From NCBI GenBank assembly GCA_910587655.1, contig CAJUND010000006.1, forward strand, positions 100,829 through 164,828: a DNA stretch of 64,000 bases, written 5' to 3'. Of this stretch, positions 27,184-36,283 are shown piece after piece. The notes beneath the pieces were generated by a model. It was not told where the DNA came from. It ran no database searches and saw nothing but the letters and a program-made list of their open reading frames with translations. Within the stretch, counting starts at the first letter, position 1, and the number at the start of each line of letters is the position of its first letter. Made by a program: the position numbers and the translations under genes. Source of the stretch: an uncultured Agathobacter sp. GTDB lineage: Bacteria > Bacillota > Clostridia > Lachnospirales > Lachnospiraceae.

Positions 27184-28167
27184 ATGTTTGGTTTTGGACA
27201 GCTGATTAATATCTTAAAAAAGAATCCGAAAAAAATCGTATTTACAGAAGGAAAGGATCCGCGGATTCTGGAAGCGGCATCAAGACTTCTGGCGAGCAGC
27301 TTCCTGCATCCGATTCTGGTTGGTGTGGAAGATGAAATTTATGCAGAAGCAGAAGAGAGCGGTTTTAATATACGTGGCGCAGAGATTATCAATCCGGCGG
27401 AATTTGACCGCATGGAGGAAATGATTGATTTGTTCTGTGAACTGCGTAAAAGCAAAGGTGTGACAAAGGAGCAGGCAGCACAGGTACTTTCACAGAACAA
27501 TTATTTTGGAACCATGCTGGTTAAGATGGGACTTGCAGACGCACTGCTTGGCGGCGCGACCTATTCCACTGCCGACACGGTCCGTCCGGCACTGCAGCTT
27601 ATCAAAACAAAACCGGAAAATTCCATCGTTTCTTCCTGCTACATCCTGGTGCGTCCTTCTGCAACCGGTGAAAACGAGGTTCTTGCCATGGCGGACTGCG
27701 CAATTAATATACACCCGACAGAGGATGAGCTGGTGGAAATTGCATGGGAGACAACAAAATGTGCAAAAATCTTCGGCGTTGACCCGCAGCTTGCATTTTT
27801 AAGCTATTCCACGCTTGGCTCCGGAAAAGGAGAGGATGTGGACAAGATGCGAAACGCCGCCCAGAAAACAAAGGCAAAGTACCCGGATTTACCAATCGGC
27901 GGGGAAATGCAGTTTGATGCGGCTGTATCACCGCGTGTTGCAAGAACAAAATGTCCGGAACTGGAAGTAGGCGGACATGCAAATACCTTTATTTTCCCGG
28001 ATATCAACGCCGGAAATATCGGCTACAAAATTGCACAGCGTCTTGGTAATTTTGAGGCATACGGACCGATACTTCTCGGACTGAATGCGCCAATCAATGA
28101 TCTGTCCCGTGGATGTAATGCATCAGAAGTATACTCCATGGCAATCATAACAGCTGCGCTTGCCTAA
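27184..28167 (+). CDS. pta: Phosphate acetyltransferase
   Basis: 327 residues. It interconverts acetyl-CoA and acetyl phosphate in acetate fermentation. VFTEGKDPRILEAASRLL, YFGTMLVKMGLADALLGGA and the C-terminal NDLSRGCNASEVYSMAIITA are typical of the single-domain enzyme. The ATG at 27184 is preferred to a GTG 15 bases upstream because GAGGAG lies between them. Unusually for a fermenter, no acetate kinase gene follows; repeats and a terminator do. Confidence 0.95.
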   Translation: MFGFGQLINILKKNPKKIVFTEGKDPRILEAASRLLASSFLHPILVGVEDEIYAEAEESGFNIRGAEIINPAEFDRMEEMIDLFCELRKSKGVTKEQAAQVLSQNNYFGTMLVKMGLADALLGGATYSTADTVRPALQLIKTKPENSIVSSCYILVRPSATGENEVLAMADCAINIHPTEDELVEIAWETTKCAKIFGVDPQLAFLSYSTLGSGKGEDVDKMRNAAQKTKAKYPDLPIGGEMQFDAAVSPRVARTKCPELEVGGHANTFIFPDINAGNIGYKIAQRLGNFEAYGPILLGLNAPINDLSRGCNASEVYSMAIITAALA

Positions 28168-28168
28168 G

Positions 28169-28275
28169 TAATATTCCTGCGAAGCAGGGATATTGCCTGC
28201 GCAAACTGCTTTCGCGCAGCGAAATTCTCATGCAGTTTGCTCCTTCAGTAATATTCCCACGAAGCAGGGATATTA
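28169..28275. repeat. Cluster of three mini-hairpin repeats (GCGAAGC type) after pta
   Basis: Starts two bases after the pta stop. Units: TAATATTCCTGC-GAA-GCAGGGATATT at 28169-28194; an outer hairpin GCAAACTGC (28201-28209) with GCAGTTTGC (28232-28240) enclosing TTTCGCGCAGCGAAA; and a second TAATATTCCC... copy at 28249-28275. A similar cluster lies at 49429-49580. Confidence 0.75.
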
Positions 28276-28295
28276 CTTTGTAAACTGCATAATAC

Positions 28296-28325
28296 ACGGG
28301 GTGTCGGGCGATGCCCCGTATTTTT
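28296..28325 (+). terminator. Terminator after pta and its repeats
   Basis: Arms centred on ACGGGG and CCCCGT pair over ten or eleven positions including two G-T wobbles, and are followed by ATTTTT. Confidence 0.8.
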
Positions 28326-28385
28326 GTTATAAAACGGCTGTACCGTCAGCCACAAAAACTGGTCTTTCAGGAGGAGGGAAAATAT

Positions 28386-28919
28386 ATGCGGGTTGGAACA
28401 GGATATGACGTACACCGGTTAGTGGAGGGGCGAAAGCTTATTCTGGGCGGTGTGGAAGTGGAACATACACACGGGCTGCTGGGACATTCCGATGCCGATG
28501 TGCTGGTGCACGCAGTTATGGATGCTCTGCTCGGCGCGGCGGCGCTTGGGGATATCGGAAAGCATTTTCCGGACACGGACGAGGCGTACAAAGGGATTTC
28601 CAGCATGAAGCTGCTGGAAAAGGTAAGGGAGCTGGTTGAGGAAAAGGGCTATGTGATTGAAAATATAGATGCAGTCATTATTGCACAGAAGCCGAAGCTT
28701 CGTCCGTATATCAGCCAGATGGAGCAGAACATTGCAGAAACGCTTAAGCTTTCAGAAGACCAGGTAAATGTCAAGGCAACGACCGAGGAGGGGCTTGGTT
28801 TTACGGGAACCGAAGAAGGAATTTCTGCACAGGCCGTCTGTCTGCTGACCGGATTTTATGAAGGAAGTTTTGCCGTGAACGACCGTTGTTCCTCCTGCGG
28901 CGGATGCAGGAAAGAATAG
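28386..28919 (+). CDS. ispF: 2-C-methyl-D-erythritol 2,4-cyclodiphosphate synthase
   Basis: 177 residues. It forms the cyclic diphosphate in the MEP isoprenoid pathway. RVGTGYDVHRLVEGRKLIL (metal-ligand DxH), LGHSDADVLVHAVMDALLGA and the C-terminal ATTEEGLGFTG are diagnostic. The ATG at 28386 follows AGGAGGG; a longer reading has no family support. After the normal end (AVCLLTGF) there is an extra tail of about 20 residues with a Cys-rich motif RCSSCGGC, which is unusual. No ispD partner is adjacent. Confidence 0.94.
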   Translation: MRVGTGYDVHRLVEGRKLILGGVEVEHTHGLLGHSDADVLVHAVMDALLGAAALGDIGKHFPDTDEAYKGISSMKLLEKVRELVEEKGYVIENIDAVIIAQKPKLRPYISQMEQNIAETLKLSEDQVNVKATTEEGLGFTGTEEGISAQAVCLLTGFYEGSFAVNDRCSSCGGCRKE

Positions 28920-29022
28920 CGTGTCCTCCCGTCACAGAAGATGGTAAAAAAATGGTAAATAACTATAGGAATTTGCCATAAAATATTGTAAAATAGTAAT
29001 TATTAAGCAGGGAGAAACCAGT

Positions 29023-30453
29023 ATGGAAAACAAATTTCATTTTTATAATACACTGACAAGAACAGACGAGACGGTTCAGCCACGGGAAGAAGGCAGGATT
29101 GGGATGTATACCTGCGGGCCGACCGTTTACCATTTTGCCCATATCGGAAACCTGCGGACCTATATTATGGAGGATGTTCTGGAAAAAAGCCTGCGATACC
29201 TGGGCTATGATGTGAAGCGGGTAATGAATATTACGGATGTGGGACATCTTTCCTCCGATGCTGATACCGGGGAGGATAAGATGTTAAAGGGCGCAAAGCG
29301 TGAGCATAAAAGCGTTATGGAAATCGCACAGTTTTATACGGATGCATTCTTTGACGACTGTCATAAGTTAAATATCAGGCGTCCCGATATTGTGGAGCCG
29401 GCAACGGCATGTATTGCTGAATTTATCCATATGATAGAGGTACTTCTGGAAAAGGGCTATGCCTATCCTGCCGGAGGAAATATTTATTTTGATACCAGCA
29501 GGCTTTCCGATTATTTCGTATTTTCTTCCGCAGTCGAAAAGGAGCAGCTGCAGGTCGGCGTGCGCGAGGATGTGGAAGAGGATGCCAATAAGAAAAACAA
29601 AAATGATTTTGTGCTGTGGTTTACAAAATCCAAGTTTGAGGACCAGGCGCTCAAATGGGAAAGCCCGTGGGGCACAGGATATCCGGGCTGGCATATAGAG
29701 TGCTCGTGCATCGGCATGAAGCATCTTGGCGAGTATATGGATATCCACTGCGGCGGGGTTGACAATATTTTCCCGCACCACACCAATGAGATTGCGCAGT
29801 CAGAAGCTTATCTGGGGCATCCGTGGTGCAGGTACTGGTTCCATGTCAACCATTTAAATGACCAGTCAGGCAAAATGAGCAAGTCGAAGGGGGACTTTCT
29901 TACCGTTTCCCTGCTGGAAAAAAAGGGATATCTGCCGCTTGCCTACCGTATGTTCTGCCTGCAGTCCCATTACCGCAAGCCGCTGGTATTTTCCTATGAG
30001 AATCTGGACAATATGGAGCAGGCATATGAGAAGCTTGTCAGAAAGATTGCTTCATTGAAAGAAGAAGGTGAACTGGATGAAGAAGCTTTTCTGGGGTATA
30101 AAACCAGTTTTACAGAAGCTCTCTGTAATGATTTGAATACTTCCATGGCAATAACGGTTGTCTATGACGTCGTAAAGGCCGATATAAATGATAAGACAAA
30201 GCTTGCCCTGTTAGAAGATTTTGACAGGATACTCTCCCTGGACCTGACAACGGCAGGACGGAAGCTGGAGGACGCAAATGATTTTGCAGACGCAGAATTA
30301 AAACAATGGGCGGATGAAAAAGTAGCGGAGCGCGCCGCGGCAAAAAAAGCAAAGGACTTTGCAAGGGCGGACGCCATCCGTGATGAACTTCTTGCCCGCG
30401 GAATACAGATTAAAGACACCCGTGAGGGCGTGCAGATAGAATTTATACGATGA
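29023..30453 (+). CDS. cysS: Cysteinyl-tRNA synthetase
   Basis: 476-residue class I synthetase that charges tRNA-Cys. CGPTVYHFAHIGNLRT holds the zinc cysteine and the HIGH-type motif; KMSKSKGD is the KMSKS loop; WHIECSCIGMKHLG and HCGGVDNIFPHHTNEIAQ complete the zinc site. AGGGAG lies upstream of the ATG. It heads cysS-mrnC-rlmB-sigH, the order known from Bacillus minus yacP. Confidence 0.97.
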   Translation: MENKFHFYNTLTRTDETVQPREEGRIGMYTCGPTVYHFAHIGNLRTYIMEDVLEKSLRYLGYDVKRVMNITDVGHLSSDADTGEDKMLKGAKREHKSVMEIAQFYTDAFFDDCHKLNIRRPDIVEPATACIAEFIHMIEVLLEKGYAYPAGGNIYFDTSRLSDYFVFSSAVEKEQLQVGVREDVEEDANKKNKNDFVLWFTKSKFEDQALKWESPWGTGYPGWHIECSCIGMKHLGEYMDIHCGGVDNIFPHHTNEIAQSEAYLGHPWCRYWFHVNHLNDQSGKMSKSKGDFLTVSLLEKKGYLPLAYRMFCLQSHYRKPLVFSYENLDNMEQAYEKLVRKIASLKEEGELDEEAFLGYKTSFTEALCNDLNTSMAITVVYDVVKADINDKTKLALLEDFDRILSLDLTTAGRKLEDANDFADAELKQWADEKVAERAAAKKAKDFARADAIRDELLARGIQIKDTREGVQIEFIR

Positions 30454-30463
30454 AAGGTACTTT

Positions 30464-30898
30464 ATGGAAAAAGGGATAGCAGCGGTCGTCCGACAGCAGT
30501 TTGAACTGCCGGATGTGGATATACGGACATATTCTCCGCTGACACTGGCGTATATCGGCGACTGTATTTTTGAGCTTGTCATACGCACGGTGGTCATTGG
30601 AACAGGAAACGCAAGGCCGGACAGCTTAAACAGGCGTGCCAGCCGGATTGCAAAAGCACATACGCAGGCGGTTATCATAGAATATTTAGAGGGGATGCTT
30701 ACTGCAGAGGAGGCGGATATCTACCGCAGGGGACGCAATGCACATTCCCGTACCATGGCAAAAAACGCGACAGTGGCGGATTACCGGAAGGCAACCGGTC
30801 TGGAGGCGCTTGCCGGATATCTGTATCTTACAAACCGGTTTGAGAGACTGCTGGAATTAATCAATACTGCTGTCAGCGGCCTGAAGCTGGAAATATAA
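30464..30898 (+). CDS. mrnC: Mini-ribonuclease III
   Basis: 144 residues: a catalytic RNase III domain without the double-stranded RNA-binding domain, which matures 23S rRNA in Firmicutes. LAYIGDCIFELVIRT carries the acidic metal ligand, and KAHTQAVIIEYL and FERLLELI are characteristic. It is ten bases downstream of cysS, the classical position. Confidence 0.94.
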   Translation: MEKGIAAVVRQQFELPDVDIRTYSPLTLAYIGDCIFELVIRTVVIGTGNARPDSLNRRASRIAKAHTQAVIIEYLEGMLTAEEADIYRRGRNAHSRTMAKNATVADYRKATGLEALAGYLYLTNRFERLLELINTAVSGLKLEI

Positions 30899-30924
30899 AC
30901 AAAAAGAAGGACGGAAAAATTTCC

Positions 30925-31719
30925 GTGGAAACGGTACAAAAAATGGAATACACCAAAAATGACATTGAAGAAACGAAAAGTGGAGAGAATAAGATTGAGG
31001 GACGGAATGCAGTGCTTGAAGCGTTCCGCTCCGGCAAAACAATTGATAAGTTATATGTGCTGGACGGATGCCAGGACGGACCGGTAAAGACGATTACCAG
31101 GGAAGCAAAAAAGCACGATACCATTATCCAGTACGTGGCAAAAGAACGTCTGGACCAGATATCTGAAACAGGAAAACACCAGGGAGTAGTTGCCATCAGC
31201 GCGGCATATGCGTATACTGATATTGAAGACATTTTAAAAAAGGCAGAAGAAAAAGGAGAACCGCCGTTTCTGGTATTTCTGGACGGAATCGAAGATCCGC
31301 ATAACCTTGGCGCAGTCATCCGTACTGCAAACCAGGCAGGTGCGCATGGTGTTGTGATTCCGAAAAGACGTGCAGTCGGACTCACTGCAGCAGTTGCAAA
31401 AACTTCCGCAGGAGCAATTAATTATACGCCGGTAGCAAAGGTGACAAACATTTCCACTACCATAAATGAACTGAAAAAGCGAGGTATGTGGTTTGTATGT
31501 GCGGATATGGAAGGAACACTTATGTATGATGTGGATCTGACGGGACCCATCGGGCTGGTGATTGGCAGCGAGGGAAGCGGAGTCAGTTCCCTTGTGAAAA
31601 AAAACTGTGACATGACCGCTGCAATTCCGATGAAGGGAGAAATCGACTCACTGAATGCGTCAGTGGCTGCGGGAGTGCTTGCATACGAAATCGTCAGGCA
31701 GCGCATGAAAAAAGGATAA
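30925..31719 (+). CDS. rlmB: 23S rRNA (guanosine-2'-O)-methyltransferase, TrmH/RlmB family
   Basis: 264 residues. An N-terminal substrate-binding domain (IEGRNAVLEAF) precedes a knotted SPOUT methyltransferase with DGIEDPHNLGAVIRTANQAG, LVIGSEGSGVS and DSLNASVAAGVLAYE. The GTG at 30925 follows AAGGACGG; an ATG 18 bases later is a possible alternative, so the first six residues are uncertain. It ends two bases before sigH. Confidence 0.93.
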   Translation: METVQKMEYTKNDIEETKSGENKIEGRNAVLEAFRSGKTIDKLYVLDGCQDGPVKTITREAKKHDTIIQYVAKERLDQISETGKHQGVVAISAAYAYTDIEDILKKAEEKGEPPFLVFLDGIEDPHNLGAVIRTANQAGAHGVVIPKRRAVGLTAAVAKTSAGAINYTPVAKVTNISTTINELKKRGMWFVCADMEGTLMYDVDLTGPIGLVIGSEGSGVSSLVKKNCDMTAAIPMKGEIDSLNASVAAGVLAYEIVRQRMKKG

Positions 31720-31721
31720 AG

Positions 31722-32324
31722 ATGAAGGCATATGATGCATTATCTGATGAGAAGCTGATTGAGCAGCTCCGTCAGGGCAGGACAGAAATTACAGACTATA
31801 TTCTGGAAAAATACAAGCCGCTTGTACGCAAACGGGCAAATGCCATGTACCTGATTGGCGGAGAAACAGAGGATCTGATTCAGGAAGGTATGATTGGTCT
31901 GTTTAAGGCCATCCGGGATTACAGGGATGACCGTGATACCGGGTTTTACCATTTTGCAGAAATCTGTATCAACAGACAGCTCTATTCAGCGCTTGAAGCA
32001 TCAAACCGAAAAAAGCATATTCCGCTGAATTCCTATATTTCGCTTTCCGCGCAGGGGATGGCGGCAGGAAGAAATGTGGAGGAGGAAATTTTAGGGCACA
32101 GTGAAAGTCCGGAGCAGATCATGATTGAACAGGAAGTCTGGGAGGAATTCAGACAGCGGTTAACTGGGAATCTCAGTAAAATGGAGAATCAGGTGTTGCA
32201 TTTGTACCTGGATGGGAATAATTATATACAGATTGCAAAACGAATGGATAAAAGTCCAAAATCAATTGACAACGCGTTACAGCGGATCAGACAGAAAGTC
32301 AGACAGATGAAACTGGAAGGATGA
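31722..32324 (+). CDS. sigH: RNA polymerase sigma factor SigH
   Basis: 200 residues. Region 2 (DLIQEGMIGLFKAIRDYRD) and a region 4 helix-turn-helix (IQIAKRMDKSPKSIDNALQR) match the sigma-H group that drives early stationary-phase and sporulation genes. The position after rlmB is the Bacillus-type context, though yacP, normally in between, is absent. The start lies two bases after the rlmB stop, so coupling is likely. Confidence 0.94.
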   Translation: MKAYDALSDEKLIEQLRQGRTEITDYILEKYKPLVRKRANAMYLIGGETEDLIQEGMIGLFKAIRDYRDDRDTGFYHFAEICINRQLYSALEASNRKKHIPLNSYISLSAQGMAAGRNVEEEILGHSESPEQIMIEQEVWEEFRQRLTGNLSKMENQVLHLYLDGNNYIQIAKRMDKSPKSIDNALQRIRQKVRQMKLEG

Positions 32325-32367
32325 ACGGGGAGGATGGACTGATGTTCAAAAGAAAGAGGGTGGGCGT

Positions 32368-33024
32368 ATGAAATTTTCCCGCATCGGAAAACACACCATT
32401 CAGTGTGTGATATCAGAACAGGAAATTACAGATCTGGGATATACACTGGAAGAGATTATGAGTAACGGAGAGCGTACGCAGGAATTTATGAATCAGATTT
32501 TTGATATGGCAGAGCAGCGGTTTGAGACAAAATTTGAGCTTGGCATCAAAACCGTAAGGGCAGACTTTATGTCTGACCATTCACTTGCGCTGACATTTTC
32601 AGAACATCCGGGCTCTGATGAAATGATGGAACACCTGAAAGATATTGTGAGCGGACTTATCAATTCGATTCCGCAGCAGAAATGGGAAGAACTTCATGAA
32701 GCAAGGAAGAACCTGGGGGATTCCGATGAGGATGTCAGGGTATTAATTACCATTGTATTTTCAGACCTCGACATTCTGATGCGTTTTGCAAAGCAGATGA
32801 GAACGCCGAAACTTCCGCCCAGCGAACTATACAAGTACCGGAATGAATACCTTCTGCTTCTGGATTTGTCAGAACTTTCTGAAGAGGAAGTATGGCAGCT
32901 GTCTGCGCTTACCGATGAATATGCAGCTGATATACTTGTGGGTGCGGACCGGCAGGCTTTTATTGGGGAGCATGGAGATGCAATTTTAAAGAAACACGCA
33001 CTGGAAAATTTAAGGGCGCTGTGA
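32368..33024 (+). CDS. mecA: Adaptor protein MecA
   Basis: 218 residues. An acidic N-terminal substrate-binding part (MKFSRIGKHTIQCVISEQEI) and a C-terminal ClpC-interaction domain follow the NegReg/MecA family. In Bacillus, MecA targets ComK and other proteins to ClpCP and activates ClpC assembly. A clpC gene lies at 59532 of this window. The ATG follows AGAGGGTGGG. The function is inferred from the family; the targets are unknown here. Confidence 0.9.
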   Translation: MKFSRIGKHTIQCVISEQEITDLGYTLEEIMSNGERTQEFMNQIFDMAEQRFETKFELGIKTVRADFMSDHSLALTFSEHPGSDEMMEHLKDIVSGLINSIPQQKWEELHEARKNLGDSDEDVRVLITIVFSDLDILMRFAKQMRTPKLPPSELYKYRNEYLLLLDLSELSEEEVWQLSALTDEYAADILVGADRQAFIGEHGDAILKKHALENLRAL

Positions 33025-33042
33025 GAAGAATAAATCATTATT

Positions 33043-33073
33043 ATGCGGAGCAGGAAGCTGTTCCGCATTTTTT
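33043..33073 (+). terminator. Terminator after mecA
   Basis: ATGCGGAGCA and TGTTCCGCAT pair with one wobble and are followed by six T. The following bases up to the cheY stop contain a 7-bp CACACCC/GGGTGTG hairpin without a T run, and nothing else I can assign. Confidence 0.8.
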
Positions 33074-33243
33074 ATGGTAGAAAACATCTATGGGTTTCCT
33101 GTTTTTATATACAAAAAATAATCCCCCGAATGATATGGAAAAACAAAACACCATCGCGGGATATATATGGAATTAGGTACATGTATAGAGGCACACACCC
33201 CTGCCGTCTGGAAAGGGTGTGAACCATATCATGTATAAGTTAA

Positions 33244-33603
33244 TTATCCCAGAACCTTACGGATAGACTCTAATACGCGGTCTGCCTGGAATGGCTTAAC
33301 AATGAAATCCTTGGCACCGGACTGGATTGCTTCAATAACCATGGACTGCTGTCCCATTGCAGAACACATCACGCAGGTTGCATTTGGATCTGCTGCCTTG
33401 ATTTCTTTGAGAGCCTGAATACCGTCTTTGTTCGGCATGGTGATATCAAGGGTAACCAGATCAGGCTTTAATTCCTGGTATTTTGCAATTGCTTCCACAC
33501 CATCGGCAGCCTCTCCGGCAATTTCAAATCCTCCCTTTGTCAGAATGTCCTTGAGCATCATACGCATGAATGCTGCATCATCAACAATTAAAATCTTAGC
33601 CAT
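33244..33603 (-). CDS. cheY: CheY-like single-domain response regulator
   Basis: 119 residues, a receiver domain only. The acidic pair is in KILIVDDAAFMR, the phospho-acceptor aspartate in LVTLDITMPNKDG, with conserved Thr/Ser and Lys (CSAMGQQ, VKPFQADR). CheY-P normally binds the flagellar motor switch. AGGAGG precedes the ATG, and the gene abuts the stop of the CheC-like gene with no gap. No other chemotaxis genes are visible nearby. Confidence 0.9.
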   Translation of the reverse strand: MAKILIVDDAAFMRMMLKDILTKGGFEIAGEAADGVEAIAKYQELKPDLVTLDITMPNKDGIQALKEIKAADPNATCVMCSAMGQQSMVIEAIQSGAKDFIVKPFQADRVLESIRKVLG

Positions 33604-34185
33604 TTATAAATCCTCCTGTTTTAAAATCTGTTTTACAATGCTGATAGGATACAGCTGAATCAGCTCGCTGTCAACCAAATCAGCTACGGTGAGACGAAAA
33701 GTTACCTTTACAATGTCAGTACCGTTACACAGCTCTTCCGGTATTTCAAAGGTTTTGTGGTCCTTTGAATTTATCAGCGGATAGCCAATGTCTGTTGCTT
33801 TGTGAAGCAGGGACGCCATAGACGTGGCAATGGAGCCACACATCTGGTTCATAGCTTCCGATACCGCAGAAAGCGTAAGTTCGTCAACCTGCATACCGGA
33901 TATGTCTGTCCCGTCCCCGCCCATCATAAGATTGGCAATGACGAGGGCATCATTCACATCAAGTACAATCAGGTTGGTTCCGTCAAGTCCTTTGGTATAT
34001 GGAACCTTGACAAGAATGTGTTCATCGCTCTCCAAAGACGATTCCTCAGCCAGAACTTCCACTGTAGGAGTCGTGATATTTGTGGAACGGTTAATGATCA
34101 TACTAAGTGCCGTAGCTGCTGTACCAATGCAGATATTGGCAACCTCTCCGATAATATCGGCCTGATCTCTGGTAATGCTTTCCAT
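33604..34185 (-). CDS. cheC: CheC/FliY-type CheY-P phosphatase
   Basis: 193 residues. Two phosphatase motifs with the ExxN pattern are visible: GEVANICIGTAATALS near the N-terminus and AVSEAMNQMCGSIATSM in the middle, as in CheC and the N-terminal part of FliY. The C-terminal FliN domain of FliY is missing, so I call it CheC-like. It is co-transcribed with cheY downstream, which makes CheY-P its likely substrate. GGGAGG precedes the ATG. Confidence 0.82.
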   Translation of the reverse strand: MESITRDQADIIGEVANICIGTAATALSMIINRSTNITTPTVEVLAEESSLESDEHILVKVPYTKGLDGTNLIVLDVNDALVIANLMMGGDGTDISGMQVDELTLSAVSEAMNQMCGSIATSMASLLHKATDIGYPLINSKDHKTFEIPEELCNGTDIVKVTFRLTVADLVDSELIQLYPISIVKQILKQEDL

Positions 34186-34220
34186 AGATTATCCTCCCAT
34201 AGTACCTATTTCCTAACCCT

Positions 34221-34229
34221 ATTATATCA
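34221..34229 (-). promoter_or_regulatory. Extended -10 promoter for cheC-cheY
   Basis: On the minus strand, TGATATAAT (TG-N-TATAAT), 36 bases before the cheC start; no good -35. A weak sigma-D-like alternative lies upstream (TAAA, 16 bases, GCCG) but its second half does not match. Confidence 0.5.
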
Positions 34230-34278
34230 AATACTCCGGCGTAAGGAAAGAAAATCTTTACATTTTTTTCACTTTCCA

Positions 34279-34307
34279 TTGGTATCATAACACATATGTG
34301 GTAAAAT
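34279..34307 (+). promoter_or_regulatory. Promoter for the BMP-domain gene
   Basis: TTGGTA, 17 bases, TAAAAT; the gene starts 44 bases downstream. It is divergent from the cheC promoter. Confidence 0.6.
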
Positions 34308-34351
34308 TGGAACATAGAAATCATATTAAAATGTAGAATAAAGGAGAAATC

Positions 34352-36283
34352 ATGGGAGAAACTGAATATCAGGAGGCATTAAAGCTTGGAAAAAAGGAGT
34401 ACAGGTCATGTGTTGCACATGGAAGATTCCCGTATCTTCCGGTTCTGGACGACATTCTTTCCAGGGAGGAAATACGTACAGAGCAGAATATGGGACTGAT
34501 TCAGATACCGCTGAATTTTGTGGTAGGCACATCGACCATGGGCAGAACCTATTCCTTTGCAGCCAACTTTATGCCGATTCTTTCATCCGGCACGGAATTT
34601 TCTGCAAAATGGGCAAATTTGTCAGAAGCCCAGGTAAATGAAGGAATCAGGGATCCTATTGTCGCTTATGAATTTATGAACCGGTATTATGTTGTGGAAG
34701 GAAATAAGCGTGTGAGCGTTTTAAAGTACTTTAAGGCGGATTCCATTATGGCAAATGTCACAAGGAAAATACCGGTACTTACGGATGACGAGGATGTCAG
34801 GCTTTATTATGAATACATGAAATTCAATGAAATTACAGGAATTTTTAATATCGAATTTTCCAAACCGAACCTTGCGGCGGAGCTGGTTGAGCTGACAGGG
34901 GTTACTTCACGCTGGGATGAGGATATGCGGATTGAGTTTAACAGCCTGCTGCTTCATTTTACCAGGGCATATGAGTTCCGCGGGGGACGCAAGCTGTTTC
35001 TTACGATAGGGGATGCGCTTGCAGCTTTTATCAGTGTGTATGGTTATAAAGAAGCGCTTGCCATGTCGGATGCGGAATTAAATACCAGCATCGTCAAATG
35101 CTGGAATGAATTTGTTATGCTGACAGAGCGCCAGCAGGTTGGTCTTGTCATGGATCCCGGAAAGCTGGAGAAGAAAAACCTGTTCGGGGGGCTTCTTCCG
35201 GTCACAGGGGCCAGCAGGAAATTTACGGTCGCGTTCCTTTATCCGAAATCACCGGAGACCTCCGACTGGATTTATGCGCATGAGCTTGGAAGGCTGTACC
35301 TGCAGGAAACGTTTCCGGAGCAGATTAAGACCATATGCGTCAACGATGTTTCCGGGGAAAAGGTGGAAACGGTTTTAAATGACGTCATACGCCGGGGCGC
35401 CGATATCGTGTTTGAGGTTGCGCCGCAGATGATGAAGCCAAGCCTTAAGGTTGCGGTGGATTATCCGGACGTCAAAATATTAAACTGCAGCCTGAACACA
35501 CCGCATAAGTATATCCGTACATACTATGCCAGAATGTACGAGGCAAAGTTTTTGTCAGGTATGATAGCGGGTGCGCTTGCAGAAAATAATAAGATAGCGT
35601 ATATTGCGGATTATCCGATTTACGGTATGATAGCAAACATCAATGCATTTGCACTGGGGGCAACCTTTACCAATCCCCGTGCAAAGGTGTATCTGGAATG
35701 GTCTACCAGAAAAGGATATGACAGGGAGACGTTTTTCCAGGAAAATGACATTCATATCATATCAGACCAGGATATGATTACCCCGCGCGATGCCGGCAGG
35801 CAGTTCGGACTGTACCGTTATGAAGACGGTATTGCGCAGAATCTTCTGATGCCGCTCTGGAACTGGGGGGTATTTTACGAAAAAATGATTCAGAGCATAC
35901 TGGCAGGTTCCTACCAGTCGCAGGAAAATTCCCAGGGGCGCGCGCTGAATTACTGGTGGGGCATGTCCGCAGGCGTTATTGACCTGATCTGCTCCAAAAA
36001 TGTACCGACGGGCGTCAAGCGTCTGGCAGACCACTTGAAAAGCGATATTAAAAAAGGCGATATTGTTCCGTTTTACGGCCAGATACTGTCGCAGGACGGT
36101 ACCTTAAAAAATGACAAGGACCAGACCATGCGGCCGGAGGATATTATGGAGATGGACTGGCTGGTGGACAATGTGCTTGGAAATATTCCGGCAATGGACA
36201 CACTGATAGATGCAGCGCAGCCGGTCGTACAGGTAAAAGGGGTAGAGGAAAAAAAGAAAAATGAAAATACTATTCGTAGCTGA
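34352..36283 (+). CDS. Cytosolic ParB-like / BMP (nucleoside-binding) domain protein
   Basis: 643 residues with no signal peptide, lipobox or membrane segment. The N-terminal 300 residues include a ParB/sulfiredoxin-like element (RDPIVAYEFMNRYYVVEGNK followed by RVSVLKYFKAD), then a helical part. From about residue 295 a periplasmic-binding-protein fold of the BMP/Med type follows (KFTVAFLYPKSPETSDWIYA, GADIVFEVAPQMM, KFLSGMIAGALAENNKIAYI), a family that in exported form binds nucleosides. The combination in a cytosolic protein suggests an intracellular ligand sensor; that is inference. AAAGGAG lies upstream of the ATG. It overlaps the phosphoesterase gene by 23 bases. Confidence 0.75.
   Translation: MGETEYQEALKLGKKEYRSCVAHGRFPYLPVLDDILSREEIRTEQNMGLIQIPLNFVVGTSTMGRTYSFAANFMPILSSGTEFSAKWANLSEAQVNEGIRDPIVAYEFMNRYYVVEGNKRVSVLKYFKADSIMANVTRKIPVLTDDEDVRLYYEYMKFNEITGIFNIEFSKPNLAAELVELTGVTSRWDEDMRIEFNSLLLHFTRAYEFRGGRKLFLTIGDALAAFISVYGYKEALAMSDAELNTSIVKCWNEFVMLTERQQVGLVMDPGKLEKKNLFGGLLPVTGASRKFTVAFLYPKSPETSDWIYAHELGRLYLQETFPEQIKTICVNDVSGEKVETVLNDVIRRGADIVFEVAPQMMKPSLKVAVDYPDVKILNCSLNTPHKYIRTYYARMYEAKFLSGMIAGALAENNKIAYIADYPIYGMIANINAFALGATFTNPRAKVYLEWSTRKGYDRETFFQENDIHIISDQDMITPRDAGRQFGLYRYEDGIAQNLLMPLWNWGVFYEKMIQSILAGSYQSQENSQGRALNYWWGMSAGVIDLICSKNVPTGVKRLADHLKSDIKKGDIVPFYGQILSQDGTLKNDKDQTMRPEDIMEMDWLVDNVLGNIPAMDTLIDAAQPVVQVKGVEEKKKNENTIRS

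Noticed and set aside
34352..36283. Chromosome partition protein ParB
   Set aside because: Only a short ParB/sulfiredoxin-like stretch is present; there is no helix-turn-helix and no parA neighbour, and the main fold is BMP-like.
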